From Eublepharis macularius (Eukaryota > Chordata > Lepidosauria > Squamata > Eublepharidae), in NCBI RefSeq assembly GCF_028583425.1, contig NC_072802.1, forward strand, positions 18,299,926 to 18,363,925: a stretch of 64,000 bases of DNA, in the 5' to 3' direction. The translations under genes were made by a program, and so were the position numbers. The notes beneath the pieces were generated by a model that saw only the letters and a program-made list of their open reading frames with translations, did no database searches and was not told the origin of the DNA. Shown piece after piece: positions 11,960 to 22,818 of the stretch. Position 1 is the stretch's first letter, and every line of letters begins with the position of its first letter.

Positions 11960-12530
11960 ACAGCAGTACTCTCCAGAGAGCCAGACGTACATGTTCGGGC
12001 TTATCCCTGGGACTTTCACCCCCAGAGGCTATTCCATCTTATTGCTATTCTTTAAAGATTCCAGCTCAACGCAGAGCCTTCGCATTGGCCAGACTTAACT
12101 CCTTCCCCTCTAAAGTGCTTTCTGGTCGTTTCTCTGGACTCCCTTATTCTGAACGAGTTTGTGACTGTGGACAAGGAAAGTTAGAGACCTTGGATCATAT
12201 AATAGTATTTTGCCCTAAGTGGAGTAAGGAAAGAGAGAGATTTATTATTCCTATTATGTTAAAAGAAAAGCTTCCCTTCCTTCCTTGGGCAATCTCAGTG
12301 TTATTGTCTGATAACTTTCCTGACAATCAAACCTCTGCTATAGTGGCTTCCTTTTTAGCCACGGTGATAAAGAAACAAAATCTTCATGAGCTTAGATAGT
12401 TTAAAGTGATAATGACGAGTTATGCCTGTGTGAATTGGGTATGTTCAAGTGTACAGTTCATATTTTGTTGGTGTTTGTATGGCTTATGGCTTCGGCCGGA
12501 AAAGCAATAAACATATTATTATAATTAGGG
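11960..12530 (+). mobile_element. LINE 3' end with C-terminal CCHC-type motif
   Basis: A frame from about 12055 to 12399 encodes a CDCG-x7-DH-x4-FCP zinc-knuckle-like motif typical of the C-terminus of several non-LTR retrotransposon clades. It is followed by a short 3' UTR and a tail ending CAATAAACATATTATTATAA near 12525. 5' truncated. Clade not assigned; the tail is similar in style to the copy at 17690-18370. Confidence 0.65.
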
Positions 12531-13555
12531 ATACCATTTTAGTCAATCCAAATGCAGTTTAATTGATCCAAATACACCCAATCAGTTAAAATTGATTGAT
12601 GGCAGCCTTGCCGTTTAAGATGTCTTATTGGGTCTGTTATCAATGCATCCATGAACAATTCTCTTCTCTTTTGCTAATTCCCAAGGCTTCTTTTAACTTG
12701 ACGGGATTTACAAGTGATAACCAAAAAAGATCCAGGGAAGATGTAACTGGATAAGCAGAGACTGATCTATGACTGCCTGGCTTAGATTTTCTTTGTTATT
12801 GAATGTGGTCTTTCCGCCTTCCCTGCATCTTCTGGCATAGCACCTGCTGTACATATCAAGAGAAACCTTGAAAACCATTATCACTTTAAGCATAAAAGCG
12901 ATGCCCATAAGCTGGGGAGAGAATCGGAGACCTCATCTATTTAGAACCTTAAAAGATTAGGTTTGTCAAATGATTGGGGGCCAAGATTGACTTCACTGTG
13001 ATGAGGTTACCTTTGTCAACTTCCAGGTCACAGCCATTCGTTACAGTGTTCTTGTGTAGACTGGAACTAATTTACAACACTCCCAATGCAAAGCTCTGCA
13101 CTAGCGATGAGCTCCAAGCCGCATGAATGGTACTTTATAGTAAGAGGTGAGGTACACGTTATATAAAGAACACCATTACGGCTGGTGAAAAACAAGTTAT
13201 TTTTGACTGCAATGCACACATCCAAAGCCATCAGAGCACAAAGGCAAAAGGCATTCTTGAAGTGCCAAGATGGTGCATGGATAGCATTAATGTTTGCTTA
13301 TTTTTACAAATATATTGATAAGGCAAAAAGGTACTCCTACAGGACCATAAATCTATAAGAGAAAGAGAGAGAGAATTCCTGCAACCCCCAGTGCTTTAAC
13401 TAACTCAAACCTGCAAGTGTTCCTTTGTCCTTCTCACTCTCTCTCATACACACACACACACACACTGTCTCCCTTCACCTGGGAGGGTTATCAAGTGCTG
13501 ATGGATACTTAACAGAGATGTCAGGGACAATTATCTCCCTCTGAGCAGGGCTTTT

Positions 13556-13800
13556 TTTCAGCGGGAACATGGTAGAATGGAGTTCTGGGACCTCTTAAAA
13601 ATGGTCACATGGCCGGTGGCCCCGCCCCCTGATCTCCAGACAGAGGGGAGTTTAGATTGCCCTCCGTGCCATGCGGTGCGGTGGGCAATCTAAACTCCCC
13701 TCTGTCTGGAGATCAGGGGGCAGAGCCACCGGCCGTGTGACCATTTTCGCCAAGGGCAATTTAAACTTTAAAAAACTCTCCCCTAAAAAATGGTGGGGCA
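13556..13800. mobile_element. hAT-type MITE, CAGGGCTTTTTTTC family, right end lost
   Basis: Left terminus CAGGGCTTTTTTTCAGC intact, palindromic body with GGTCACATGGCCGGTGGCC forward near 13602 and inverted near 13724. The right inverted terminus is absent and no target duplication can be assigned. Confidence 0.8.
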
Positions 13801-13985
13801 GCAAGGGGTAAATCTGAGCCAAAGTAAATACAGGGGGGAGGGGAACCAGCAGGAGGGCAGAAATAAGATTTCCACTCTCCTAGGAGACCCTCCCCAACAT
13901 GTGTTTAGGCATAACAGCAATGTCTGTTTTTCTATAAAATCAATGTGATGTTAGCAGTACAATGAGATTGAGTAATCAAGAAAAA

Positions 13986-14080
13986 GGAGTCTGGAGGCAC
14001 CTTGAAGACTGACAGACTTATTGAAGCGTCAGTTTACAGAAGCTAGAGCCCACTTCCTCAGATGCATGACGTGAATTCTC
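13986..14080. mobile_element. Fold-back family fragment
   Basis: GGAGTCTGGAGGCACCTTGAAGACTGACAGACTTATT..TAGAGCCCACTTCCTCAGATGCATGACG. This older single arm resembles the turtle and crocodile versions of the family. Confidence 0.5.
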
Positions 14081-15055
14081 CATTAGAAGAATATTTATAC
14101 AACAGAGGGTAAGAGCAAAAAAAGCAAAAAGGAAATTCAGACATTTTTACAAAAAACTCAAAAAGTCTGCTAGATAAGTACAGAGACCAGGCATACTGGT
14201 TCTAGCTTGTGATAGCAGGTTTACCTAAACCTGTAGCAACTGAAGAACGCTTCGGCGCTGACTCTTTGTTGATACAGTTAAGCCTACGGATGAATTCCAC
14301 ATCTGTAATTGCTGACTTAAATCTGCCTTTGAAGTTCCTTTGTTGAAGACTGTTGAGTTTTTCAATCTGCAGAAGAATGCCCCAGTAGATTGAAATGTTC
14401 TTCCAACAGATTTCTGAATGTTGTTGTATTTTAAATGTCAAAAATGTGCCTGTTTCATTCTTTTGCATATGGACTCATCTGTTTGTTCCTGGCAGAAGGG
14501 CATTGTTGACATTTCATTATATACAGACATAACTGCAGGCGGCACCTTCTGCACATCTTTGAGTTCTGACTCCAGGGATAGCAATCTCACTAAGAGTTCA
14601 TTGATATATAACGGAGGGATACATGCAGGCCCCTCGGTTTCTGAAATGGGCTACCAGAAGCAAAAAAAAAATCTTAGCACTGAAACCAGACCAAAACGGA
14701 GTAGGATCCTGAGACCTCTTCCCAGCATAAGGAAAATGTAAGCAAAACCTGTGAGAGAAGGGGAAGAATGTATGTTTCTTTAAGCTCATTGGAACAATAG
14801 AAACGTCCCAGTTCCACTCCCATGAGAGTCTCCATTTGAAAATATCTTTTTGTAATTTAGTTGTGCAGAACAATAAAGAACACAGAAGACACTCCACAGC
14901 AATTGCTCTATGAACTGGAAGAATGTCTAGAACCTCAAGGAGGATACACTTCGGGTTGCCAGCTTCATCGTGGGAATTTCCTGGAGATTTGGGGGCAGTC
15001 CCTGGGAAGGGCAGAGCTTGAGGAGGAAAGGGAGCTCAGTGGGAGCTGAATCGAA

Positions 15056-15295
15056 AAGAGACCAGTAGCACCTTTAAGACTAACCAACTTTACTGTAGCA
15101 TAAGCTTTCAAGAATCACAGTTCTCTTCGTCAGATGCATGACCAGTTTCTTCTTGCCCTCCATGCATCTGACGAAGAGAACTGTGATTCTCGAAAGCTTA
15201 TGCTACAGTAAAGTTGGTTAGTCTTAAAGGTGCTACTGGACTCTTTTCGATTTTGCTACTACAGACTAACATGGCTAAGTCCTCTGGATCTATGA
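15056..15295. mobile_element. Fold-back retroposon (CCAGTAGCACC family)
   Basis: Two complementary arms of about 85 bp (CCAGTAGCACCTTTAAGACT forward at 15062, inverted to about 15240) around a 35-bp loop. A unique right part, GCTACTACAGACTAACATGGC, follows. The right arm contains CTGACGA (15168-15174), a GAGAA/TTCTC stem and GAAA (15192-15195). A truncated copy follows at 15331-15412. Confidence 0.8.
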
Positions 15296-15330
15296 CAGTG
15301 GGAGATGAGTGTGCCATAGAGTCAAATAGT

Positions 15331-15412
15331 AAAAAGTCCAGTAGCACCTTTAAGACTAACCAACTTTATTGTAGCATAAGCTTTCGAGATGCATCTGATG
15401 AAGAGAGCTGAG
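15331..15412. mobile_element. Truncated fold-back retroposon
   Basis: Begins GTCCAGTAGCACCTTTAAGACT and runs through AAGCTTTCGAGATGCATCTGATGAAGAGAGCTG, representing one arm only. Confidence 0.7.
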
Positions 15413-15754
15413 GTTCTGAAGTTTGGGTGCCATTACCAAGAAGGCCCCTACTTGGGTTGCCATCCATCGGGGTCCACACAAAGCAAGGCCTCCGAAGAGG
15501 ACCAGAGTGGATCACAAGCTTCTTTAATCACAACAAGCACTCAGTGTGGATAACACTTTAAATATATGAAATTATAGCCATTGCGCACTAGAACAGAAAC
15601 CATAGTACTACTGCTGGAAGTTTTAAATCAGTAGGTCAATTGTTTGAAAATGAATGTGGTATTCTCTTTAAAGCACTTCATGTACATTGGTTTGTCTCCT
15701 GTGCCACATAAGCAGAGCCCTGCTGCACAAATTGTGACTTTCCCCTTCTTGAAC

Positions 15755-15975
15755 ACATGAAAACAGCCTTATCCTGAATCAGTTCATTGGTCCACCAAGG
15801 TTAGTATCGTCTCCTTAGACTGGCAGTGGCTCTCCAAAACCTCAGGCAGAGGTTTTTCACATTGCCTACTACCTAATCCTTTTAGTTGGCGATGCCGGGG
15901 ATTGAACCTGGAACCTTCTGCATGCCAAGCAGATGCTCTACCACTGAGCCACAGCTCCTTCTGTTGCTCCCCCAT
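15755..15975 (-). repeat. tRNA-Ala-derived SINE
   Basis: On the minus strand GGAGCTGTGGCTCAGTGGTAGAGCATCTGCTTGGCATGCAGAAGG..CCAGGTTCAATCCCCGGC is a near-complete tRNA-Ala-like head. It is followed by a tail TGAAAAACCTCTGCCTGAGG..GATTCAGGATAAGGCTG. Not a functional tRNA because of the long tail and mismatched stem. Confidence 0.83.
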
Positions 15976-16612
15976 GGACTAGCAGACCCAAGGAGCATCA
16001 TGGGGATCAGAGTGGGAGAGGAATGCAAGTGAAATAAGTGAAAATCAGTGTCCCCCTTTTCCGCAAAGAGAAGTGCCTACCAGCAGTGGAAATGGCACTT
16101 TGGATCCAAATCATTGCTGCCACCTTCTGACAACAACCCTGTAAGGCAGGCCAGTATTAATTATCACTACAGTGCAGACTGAGGTTGAGGCTTGTTTAAG
16201 ATCATCTGGTGAGCTTATGGCAGAGGTGGCAACATTCAAACCAGGGATCCGTCAGATGCCACCTGTTCTCTTAGCCATTACACTAGGTTCGTTCTTAATC
16301 AGTGGAGCTAAATTTCAACTAGTCAGGCTGAAAGTTAAGGACGCGTATTTTTCAATGTTCCTCTGGTGTTTGATTGTAAAAGGGATATATTAAAGTTGGT
16401 CTTTCCTATAATTGGTATTTTATTATTTATCAATTATTTAGAACATTCACATGTAACCTCTCTAGGGAACAGCTCAAGGCAGCCAATAACAAAATACGTG
16501 CCAACTGTTAAGCATCAAAATGGAACAATGAAATGGCCAAACAATGCAAGGCGTTAACCTAATCAGATCAGCCAAGCAAGTCATAAAACAGCAGAGAAAC
16601 AATCTTAACACA

Positions 16613-17662
16613 TGGTTGTTGGGGGTTTTCCGGGCTGTATTGCCGTGGTCTTGGCATTGTAGTTCCTGACGTTTCGCCAGCAGCTGTGGCTGGCATCTTC
16701 AGAGGTGTAGCACCAAAAGACAGAGATCTCTCAGTGTCACAGTGTGGAAAAGATGTAGGTCATTTGTATCTACTCAGGAGGGGTGGGGTTGAGCTGAGTC
16801 ATCCTGTAAGAGTTTCCCAGGGTGTGGAATGCTAATGGCGGGAGGCTTCACTGAGTCATTCTGTAAGAGTTTCCCAGGGTGTGGAATGCTAATGGCGGGA
16901 GGCTTCACTGTATCCTGAGGAGGTTCTTTTGCATATGGATTGGTGCTTGATGTGCTAATCTTCTCTGCAGGGCTATTGTCGGGTGTGGAGTGTTTTGTTG
17001 GCCTGGTGTTTTTCAGAACTGGAGCCTATGCTCTGTTCATTCTTAAGGTTTCTTCTTTCCTGTTGTCAAACAGGGCACAGTATCTTATTCCAAGACACCA
17101 AAATACTGGACAACACTTCCAACTACTTTGTCAGACTGCACAGGGAAGCCATTGAAATTCACAAGCATAAGCAAAACTTCAACAGGAAAGAAGAAACCTT
17201 AAGAATGAACAGAGCATGGGCTCCAGTTCTGAAAAACACCAGGCCAACAAAACACTCCACACCCGACAATAGCCCTGCAGAGAAGATTAGCACATCAAGC
17301 ACCAATCCATATGCAAAAGAACCTCCTCAGGATACAGTGAAGCCTCCCGCCATTAGCATTCCACACCCTGGGAAACTCTCACAGAATGACTCAGTGAAGC
17401 CTCCCGCCATTAGCATTCCACATCCTGGGAAACTCTTACAGAATGACTCAGCTCAACCCCACCCCTCCTGAGTAGATACAAATGACCTGCCAACATCTTT
17501 TCCACACTGTGACACTGAGAGATCTCTGTCTTTTGGTGCTACACCTCTGAAGATGCCAGCCACAGCTGCTGGCGAAACGTCAGGAACTACAATGCCAAGA
17601 CCACGGCAATACAGCCCGGAAAACCCCCAACAACCATCGTTCTCCGGCCGTGAAAGCCTTCG
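16613..17662 (+). mobile_element. Penelope-like retroelement copy (fossil) with inverted terminal segment
   Basis: A 1050-bp insertion flanked by a perfect 14-bp duplication (ACAATCTTAACACA at 16599-16612 and 17663-17676). The left about 380 bp are the reverse complement of the right part, the terminal inversion common in Penelope-like elements. The plus strand near 17100-17260 encodes a REAIEIHKHKQNFNR block found after the GIY-YIG endonuclease in these elements. The copy is heavily 5' truncated and not functional. A hammerhead-like core lies at 17547-17577 and again, inverted, at 16672-16702. Confidence 0.8.
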
Positions 17663-17689
17663 ACAATCTTAACACAGATTACGAAATAA

Positions 17690-18370
17690 TTGATTAATTC
17701 AAAGATTGGTAGTTAGGCAACAAAAGACCTTTTAGCCAGCAAACAGCTCTATGTGATACTGCACCAAGTGCCTTATCTACAGCCAATGAACACCAGCCCG
17801 CACAGCACAAGATCATAGCCAGTGATCAAAAGAGATCATGTTAGATCTCCTTACTTAGTGAATATCACATCCCAAAATCTCAGAAAATCATTTACCTCCC
17901 TGCGCTTTCAAACAATGCTGACAGCTTTACTTACAGGAAGATACCATCAAACCCCAATGGCTCTCCGTCTCTGCATATGCGGTGCCTCAGTTCCTGAGGA
18001 TCTTCTACATCACACTTTATTTTGTCCCATGTATGCAGAGGTTAGAGCTAAATTTCTTGCTAACTTGTTAGTGGGGCTTAACTTTACCTCTGATATTGAC
18101 AAATTAGTTTTTTTGTTATCTGATGCTGATTCATTTGTCACTAGCAGAGTATCCCTGTTTGCCTTAGCTGCAAAAAAGAATAGGGCCAAGATTGTTTCCT
18201 CAGAAACCTAACTTTCCCCCCGAACTATCTGGTATTTATTAAGGTTCCATTTTAATTTTATTTTATTTCTGTTATTTTAATAACTGTATTTTATGCTTGT
18301 ATGATAAATTTCCATTTTTACTGTTCTTAACTCTGTATTGTGACAGCCTTTGGCCACATACAATTAAACC
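17690..18370 (+). mobile_element. LINE 3' end with C-terminal CCHC-type motif, second subfamily
   Basis: The frame 17822-18211 encodes LRFQTMLTALLTGRY followed by CICG..EDLLHHTLFCPMY, a C-x-C-x..H-x4-CP knuckle as in the 12-kb copy but clearly diverged from it. The 3' end reads GCCTTTGGCCACATACAATTAA. 5' truncated and interrupted downstream by a hAT MITE at 18377. Confidence 0.65.
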
Positions 18371-18376
18371 TACTAC

Positions 18377-18619
18377 CAGGGCTTTTTTTCAGCAGGAACG
18401 CGACGGAACGGAGTTCCGGAACCTCTTGAAAATGGTCACATGGCTGGTGGCCCCGCCCCCTGATCTCCAGACAGAGGGGAGTTGAGTGCATGGCGCGGAG
18501 GGCAATCTAAACTCCCCTCTGTCTGGAGATCAGGGGGTGGGGCCACCAGCCATGTGACCATTTTCTCCGAGGGCAACCCACTGAGTTCTACCACCTCTTT
18601 TCCCAGAAAAAAAGCCCTG
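18377..18619. mobile_element. hAT-type MITE, CAGGGCTTTTTTTC family
   Basis: Both termini intact; perfect 8-bp duplication CCTACTAC at 18369-18376 and 18620-18627. Palindromic body as in the other copies. It sits directly after the 3' tail of a LINE. Confidence 0.93.
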
Positions 18620-20600
18620 CCTACTACTACTACAATATCATAGCCTTTCTAAGGAAATGTTGGGTCTTGATTCTTGGAGGGAGGGAAACACACCCATAAT
18701 TACTGAGAAATCCTCTAGAATGCCACACTAGTGAGCTCAGTGGTGCTTCAAGCTAGTTGGTACTTCTTGGTTTGTTTACCATGTTTCTGTTACAGAATAT
18801 TCAGGGTTTAATGTTCGGGGTTACAATGGGATCGTCAGGAACATATTTGTCTACTCCACCTGATGAAAAGGCCGTGACCCTTCCCGTTCAGACCCGGTGA
18901 CAGCCATTCATGCCTTAGTAACTTCAAAGCTCACAGCTGATCATCAACGACTGTTGGCAAATTGCCAGTCTCCTAGCACTCTCGGTTTGCAAAGATGTCC
19001 TTTCACCGTCTGCTTTCGACCTATCTGTCTTCTCAGCTTTGGCTTCCTCCCATTATAGAGCATTACGAAATGTACATTCTCAGCAGGCACTAGAAGCGCA
19101 AAGCTTCCAAATTTGCATTGTACAAAAACACAATTCCTCCTTGCACAATTTTTTAAAATCATTTGCAACGAGCCAAGCTCTCCCATAGAACCCTTCTCTA
19201 CCTACACATCAGAACTGATTCAGCATGACTTTCTTAATAAAGAAAAGCGAAAGGTCAGCCCCAAAGCCGGTTGGACTGCCAACAAACTATCCCGGGAGTT
19301 TAAAGGGCTCCACTGGCGCTTGAAATTGGTTACAGATTGTCCCAATAGGGCTTTTCCTTTATCTGAATGGTAATGACAGGGTCGCATGTTTTGAAAGAGT
19401 TGCTTCCGATACAAGGAAAACCGCTGACCTTCCTTGCCGTTCTGCTGGGTGCTTACTGTGGGCTCTAGTGGAAACAGCTCATTTTAAAAACAAGGTAGCT
19501 ACATTGGGAATTCCTCCTGAAATATATTTCTATCATATGTTTTGCATATAGAGGTTGACTTCTAATTGTGGAACTATTTTACTTGAGAGGACTACAGGAT
19601 TTATATGGTTGCAATGAAGCTGAATATGATGTTTTTACTACATTTTCCTTCAATGGTTGTTAATCCCCTTGAGCCTGGTCTTGGAACACATTTACAATAT
19701 GGGCCCCTGTGTACACTCAGTTCCGTCTCATATATACAATCTCAAAACCAATAAAAACATTTTCTACTTTGTTCCTCCAATGCCATGGTAATAGATTCGC
19801 ACACCAACCCCCTTACCTCCTGGGCCCTGCTAAAGTCTACCCATTCATTTTGTTAGAATATTCATTTCCAGAAGATATGGTGATTTTGAGTATCCAAGAT
19901 ATCTTATATATAAGATTTATCAATAGGTGCTAATCATAATGGCTGGACAGAACCTCCAAATCCATATCTATAAATACTAAAGATTACGGGAACAACTAAA
20001 GGAAATCCCCTTAATGACATGCTTGTGACTTTCGCAGGGGTACTTGGCTGTTCACCTGCCCCTTAGAACCAAGAATGCTGGACAGCGGTGCAACGCAGCA
20101 AAGCAATTCTTACATTCTATTGATGGTTTCTAACACAATCGGCACACAAAAAGTGACGCAGGAAGAGAAAGGACTCCGATTAAATGTGGTACGATCAGCT
20201 CATGCAGGTTTTAGAAGTTGAAGGATCTTGTGAAAGAGTGGACTAGGCAGGATAATGCGTTCCTGCCTCGGTTGTTCAAGCAAATGTTACAGAAGAATCT
20301 CTGAAGCACCGAAGTCTCCTGCTCCCCTCTACTGGTTCAGTAAGTAAAGACGCAACCTGAACCGCTACCCTACTGATTTTCCAGAAATGGATCAGCAAGG
20401 CTGTCTCAGTCATAGACAACGCAAGCCAGTGGGGGCAGGGGAGTGGGACGACGTTTTTTAGTTTCTCCTGCCTCTTCTCCACAGAGTACAGGCCGGGTTC
20501 TCTTCGAAGTATGACACAGTTTTGCTCTGAGACTGCCGTCTTGAGAAACCTGACCAGTAAGATCTATTGATGAGATACCTTTCAGGTGGGTAGCCAAGAG

Positions 20601-20770
20601 CAACATTCAGATCCAGTAGCAACTAGATTTCAGCATGTGGAGCTTTTGAGACACAAAGCTCCCTTAGCCAGACAAAGTGTCTGATGAAGGGAGCTTTGAC
20701 TCTTGAAAGCTCACACCTGGGAAATCTAGTTGGTCTCTAAGATGCTACTGGACCCGGATCTTGCTCTATT
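20601..20770. mobile_element. Fold-back retroposon
   Basis: ATCCAGTAGCAACTAGATTT forward, with the complementary arm ending CTACTGGACCCGGATCTTGC. Core CTGATGA at 20681-20687, a GGGAG/CTCTT stem and GAAA at 20705-20708. Confidence 0.7.
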
Positions 20771-21267
20771 GATTAAGTGTATCTTCTGAAACCAGTCCAA
20801 ACGCAAAGCAAGCAAGAGAGGAACAGCAGCCTCTCGCCTCAGAAAATAACTGTATGATGAACTGCCTTATGATAAAATGTCAGCATCAAATTGGCATCAG
20901 ATTAACCAGCCTCCCCCACACATTTCGTTCAAAGTGTTTAAAAAATTGCTATTCAACAAATACCACTGAAAGGCTCGGCCAACTGGCTGATGACGTTTCA
21001 GCGCAGCAGGAAGAGTGGCTGTGAATTATACTAGCGAAGAGAAATAGCTGGACTACCCTTCCTCTGCTGCCCAGCTGCCAACTTTAGCCATGGCACAGAA
21101 GGGCGAAAGCATGACCCCAGCAAGATGCTTTCCTTTTCTTCTAACCTTGCAAAAATGCAGGTGGGAGGAAACAGTCTGGGCTAACTTTCATTACATTCCT
21201 CAACCTTCTGCTTTTTATCTTTAGATCTGAACACCATTCATGTGTTTTCTTGTAGTATGCACATCTA

Positions 21268-21506
21268 TGACAGTCAGTGAGGTATAGTGGTTAGAGTATC
21301 AGTCTAGGATCTGGGAGACCCGGGTTTTTCATCCTCACACTCCTATGGAAGCTTGTTGGGAAAGCTTGGAACATTCGCATGCCTTCCGTCTAACCTATCG
21401 CTCAGGATTGTTGGGAGAATAAAATGGGGGAAAGGAGGATGGAAGCTGCTTTGGCTCCCCATTAGGGAGAAAGGAAGGATATAAATGAAGTAAATAAATA
21501 GACCCC
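21268..21506 (+). repeat. tRNA-derived SINE (subfamily B)
   Basis: GGTATAGTGGTTAGAGTATCAGTCTAGGATCTGGGAGACC..ATATAAATGAAGTAAATAAATA. Confidence 0.83.
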
Positions 21507-22094
21507 TGTGGCCAAAGCACATTGGGTTAGCTACTGGCATGACCAGATATTATATTTTCCTGACCTTCTTATGCTGCACCCCTCCCCATTAAACACTACA
21601 CTCTTGAGGAACATCTTGGTCTTTACACCAAAAGTCAAGTTGATGGTAAGCACCATCAATATAACTCCCCCCGCCCCTGTAAATCCAGTTTTTAGCTCAT
21701 TTCTGAAACTTTTATTTACACCCAAATGGTTAACTGAAAAAGAAGAAATATGTGATCCTTAAGTCAACCAAACATCTCACAGAACAGAAAAATAGAAGTA
21801 CGCTGCATTTTAAAAATGCTTGTTTCTAAGCACAACACTGAAGCAAGACTGAAGATGCTTACTGCTTTGGCAAAGCCTCAAGGGTCTTATCTATACGGCA
21901 TTATTTCCTTTTCAGCAATTCACCTCTTACCCCAGAACACAGTAGTATGGTGAAAAATGACGATGGGATGTAAACAGAGTACCACTGTGAAATGTCTTCT
22001 TGCATCACGACAAAGGTGGTATTTTAAATTAGTCTTTTAAAGAAACCTTAAACAAAGTCTATACGCAACTATAATAAATATGAGAGAACACCTA

Positions 22095-22773
22095 GGCAAG
22101 CAAAGAGTGTTGAAAAATATATTTTATTCCTTCGGAACTGAAGTGACGATACCGACAGAAGGTTCCAGTTATGACAGCCTGGACTACTATCATTTTAAGC
22201 CTTGCTACAAGTATGCTTGTTCTACCATGCCAAAGGCAGATGATCCAGGAGGGTTTAAAGAATATACACATAGGCACAGCATATATCAAATGTACCATTC
22301 TGTCCACCTGGTCTGGTCATGTTCCTTAAGCATTAAGTGTAATGATCATTTGGCTAGCATACACCACCTCAGTCACTCAACCACAGACCTTATTCATAAA
22401 TTTAAAACCCTGTTACATAATTTTAAAATCATGTATCTTACGGGTGCAGCTTTCCTTTTAATTGGATGATCTGACATTAGCTTGGTAAAGATTTCCGTTA
22501 GGACCTTCAAAAAGAATATTTGCAAAAATATAACCCTCCACTGGGGAAAAGTGTGCTGTACTGAACTAGAAAACCACACACAAGCACACACACCGAAGGG
22601 TTAACACCACCTTTTGAGTTGCTTAATGTATTTTAGAAAGCGTGGCAAGACAAAGACAAGAACTCTTTAGTACGCTAGTTAAATATCCAGAGGTGTTAGA
22701 CACGGAGATCCTCATTATGTACACAGAATGCTTTGGAAGCATACACGAAGAACGGCAGAACCGAGTCTTCCTG
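22095..22773 (-). other. CHMP1B: CHMP1B 3' UTR (extent inferred) with candidate poly(A) signal
   Basis: No coding sequence continues past the TAA. On the minus strand an AATAAA hexamer occurs at 22128-22123, about 650 nt after the stop, followed by a T-rich stretch, so cleavage near 22095-22110 is plausible. No transcript evidence is available and an earlier end cannot be excluded. Confidence 0.45.
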
Positions 22774-22818
22774 TTACACTTGATCACGAAGGCGGGCCAA
22801 TCTTTGTGACAGCTCATC
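22774..22818 (-). CDS. CHMP1B: CHMP1B coding exon 8 with MIM1 and stop
   Basis: 45 nt: [14 protein letters not shown] then TAA at 22776-22774. Acceptor TTGCAG. Encodes the whole MIT-interacting motif (pattern D/E-x-x-L-x-x-R-L-x-x-L-R), so partner docking through type-1 MIM contacts should be intact. Confidence 0.97.
   Translation of the reverse strand, partial: DELSQRLARLRDQV

Larger units (their letters stand above)
1..22094. other. Left intergenic region, repeat-rich
   Basis: No conserved coding exon was recognised on either strand. Recognisable content is the hAT-type, inverted-repeat, SINE, LINE and Penelope-like elements listed separately, and a U2 snRNA pseudogene. Subregions where I see nothing identifiable are about 830-1190, 3300-3775, 4000-5525, 6840-7520, 8240-9230, 11210-11960, 12540-13550, 18650-20600 and 21510-22094. 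The frames open there are short and lack splice or family support. Confidence 0.6.

Noticed and set aside
15890-15962. Possible functional tRNA-Ala gene on the minus strand.
   Set aside because: The tRNA-like head is followed by the standard SINE tail, the acceptor stem is mismatched, and other copies occur in the window.
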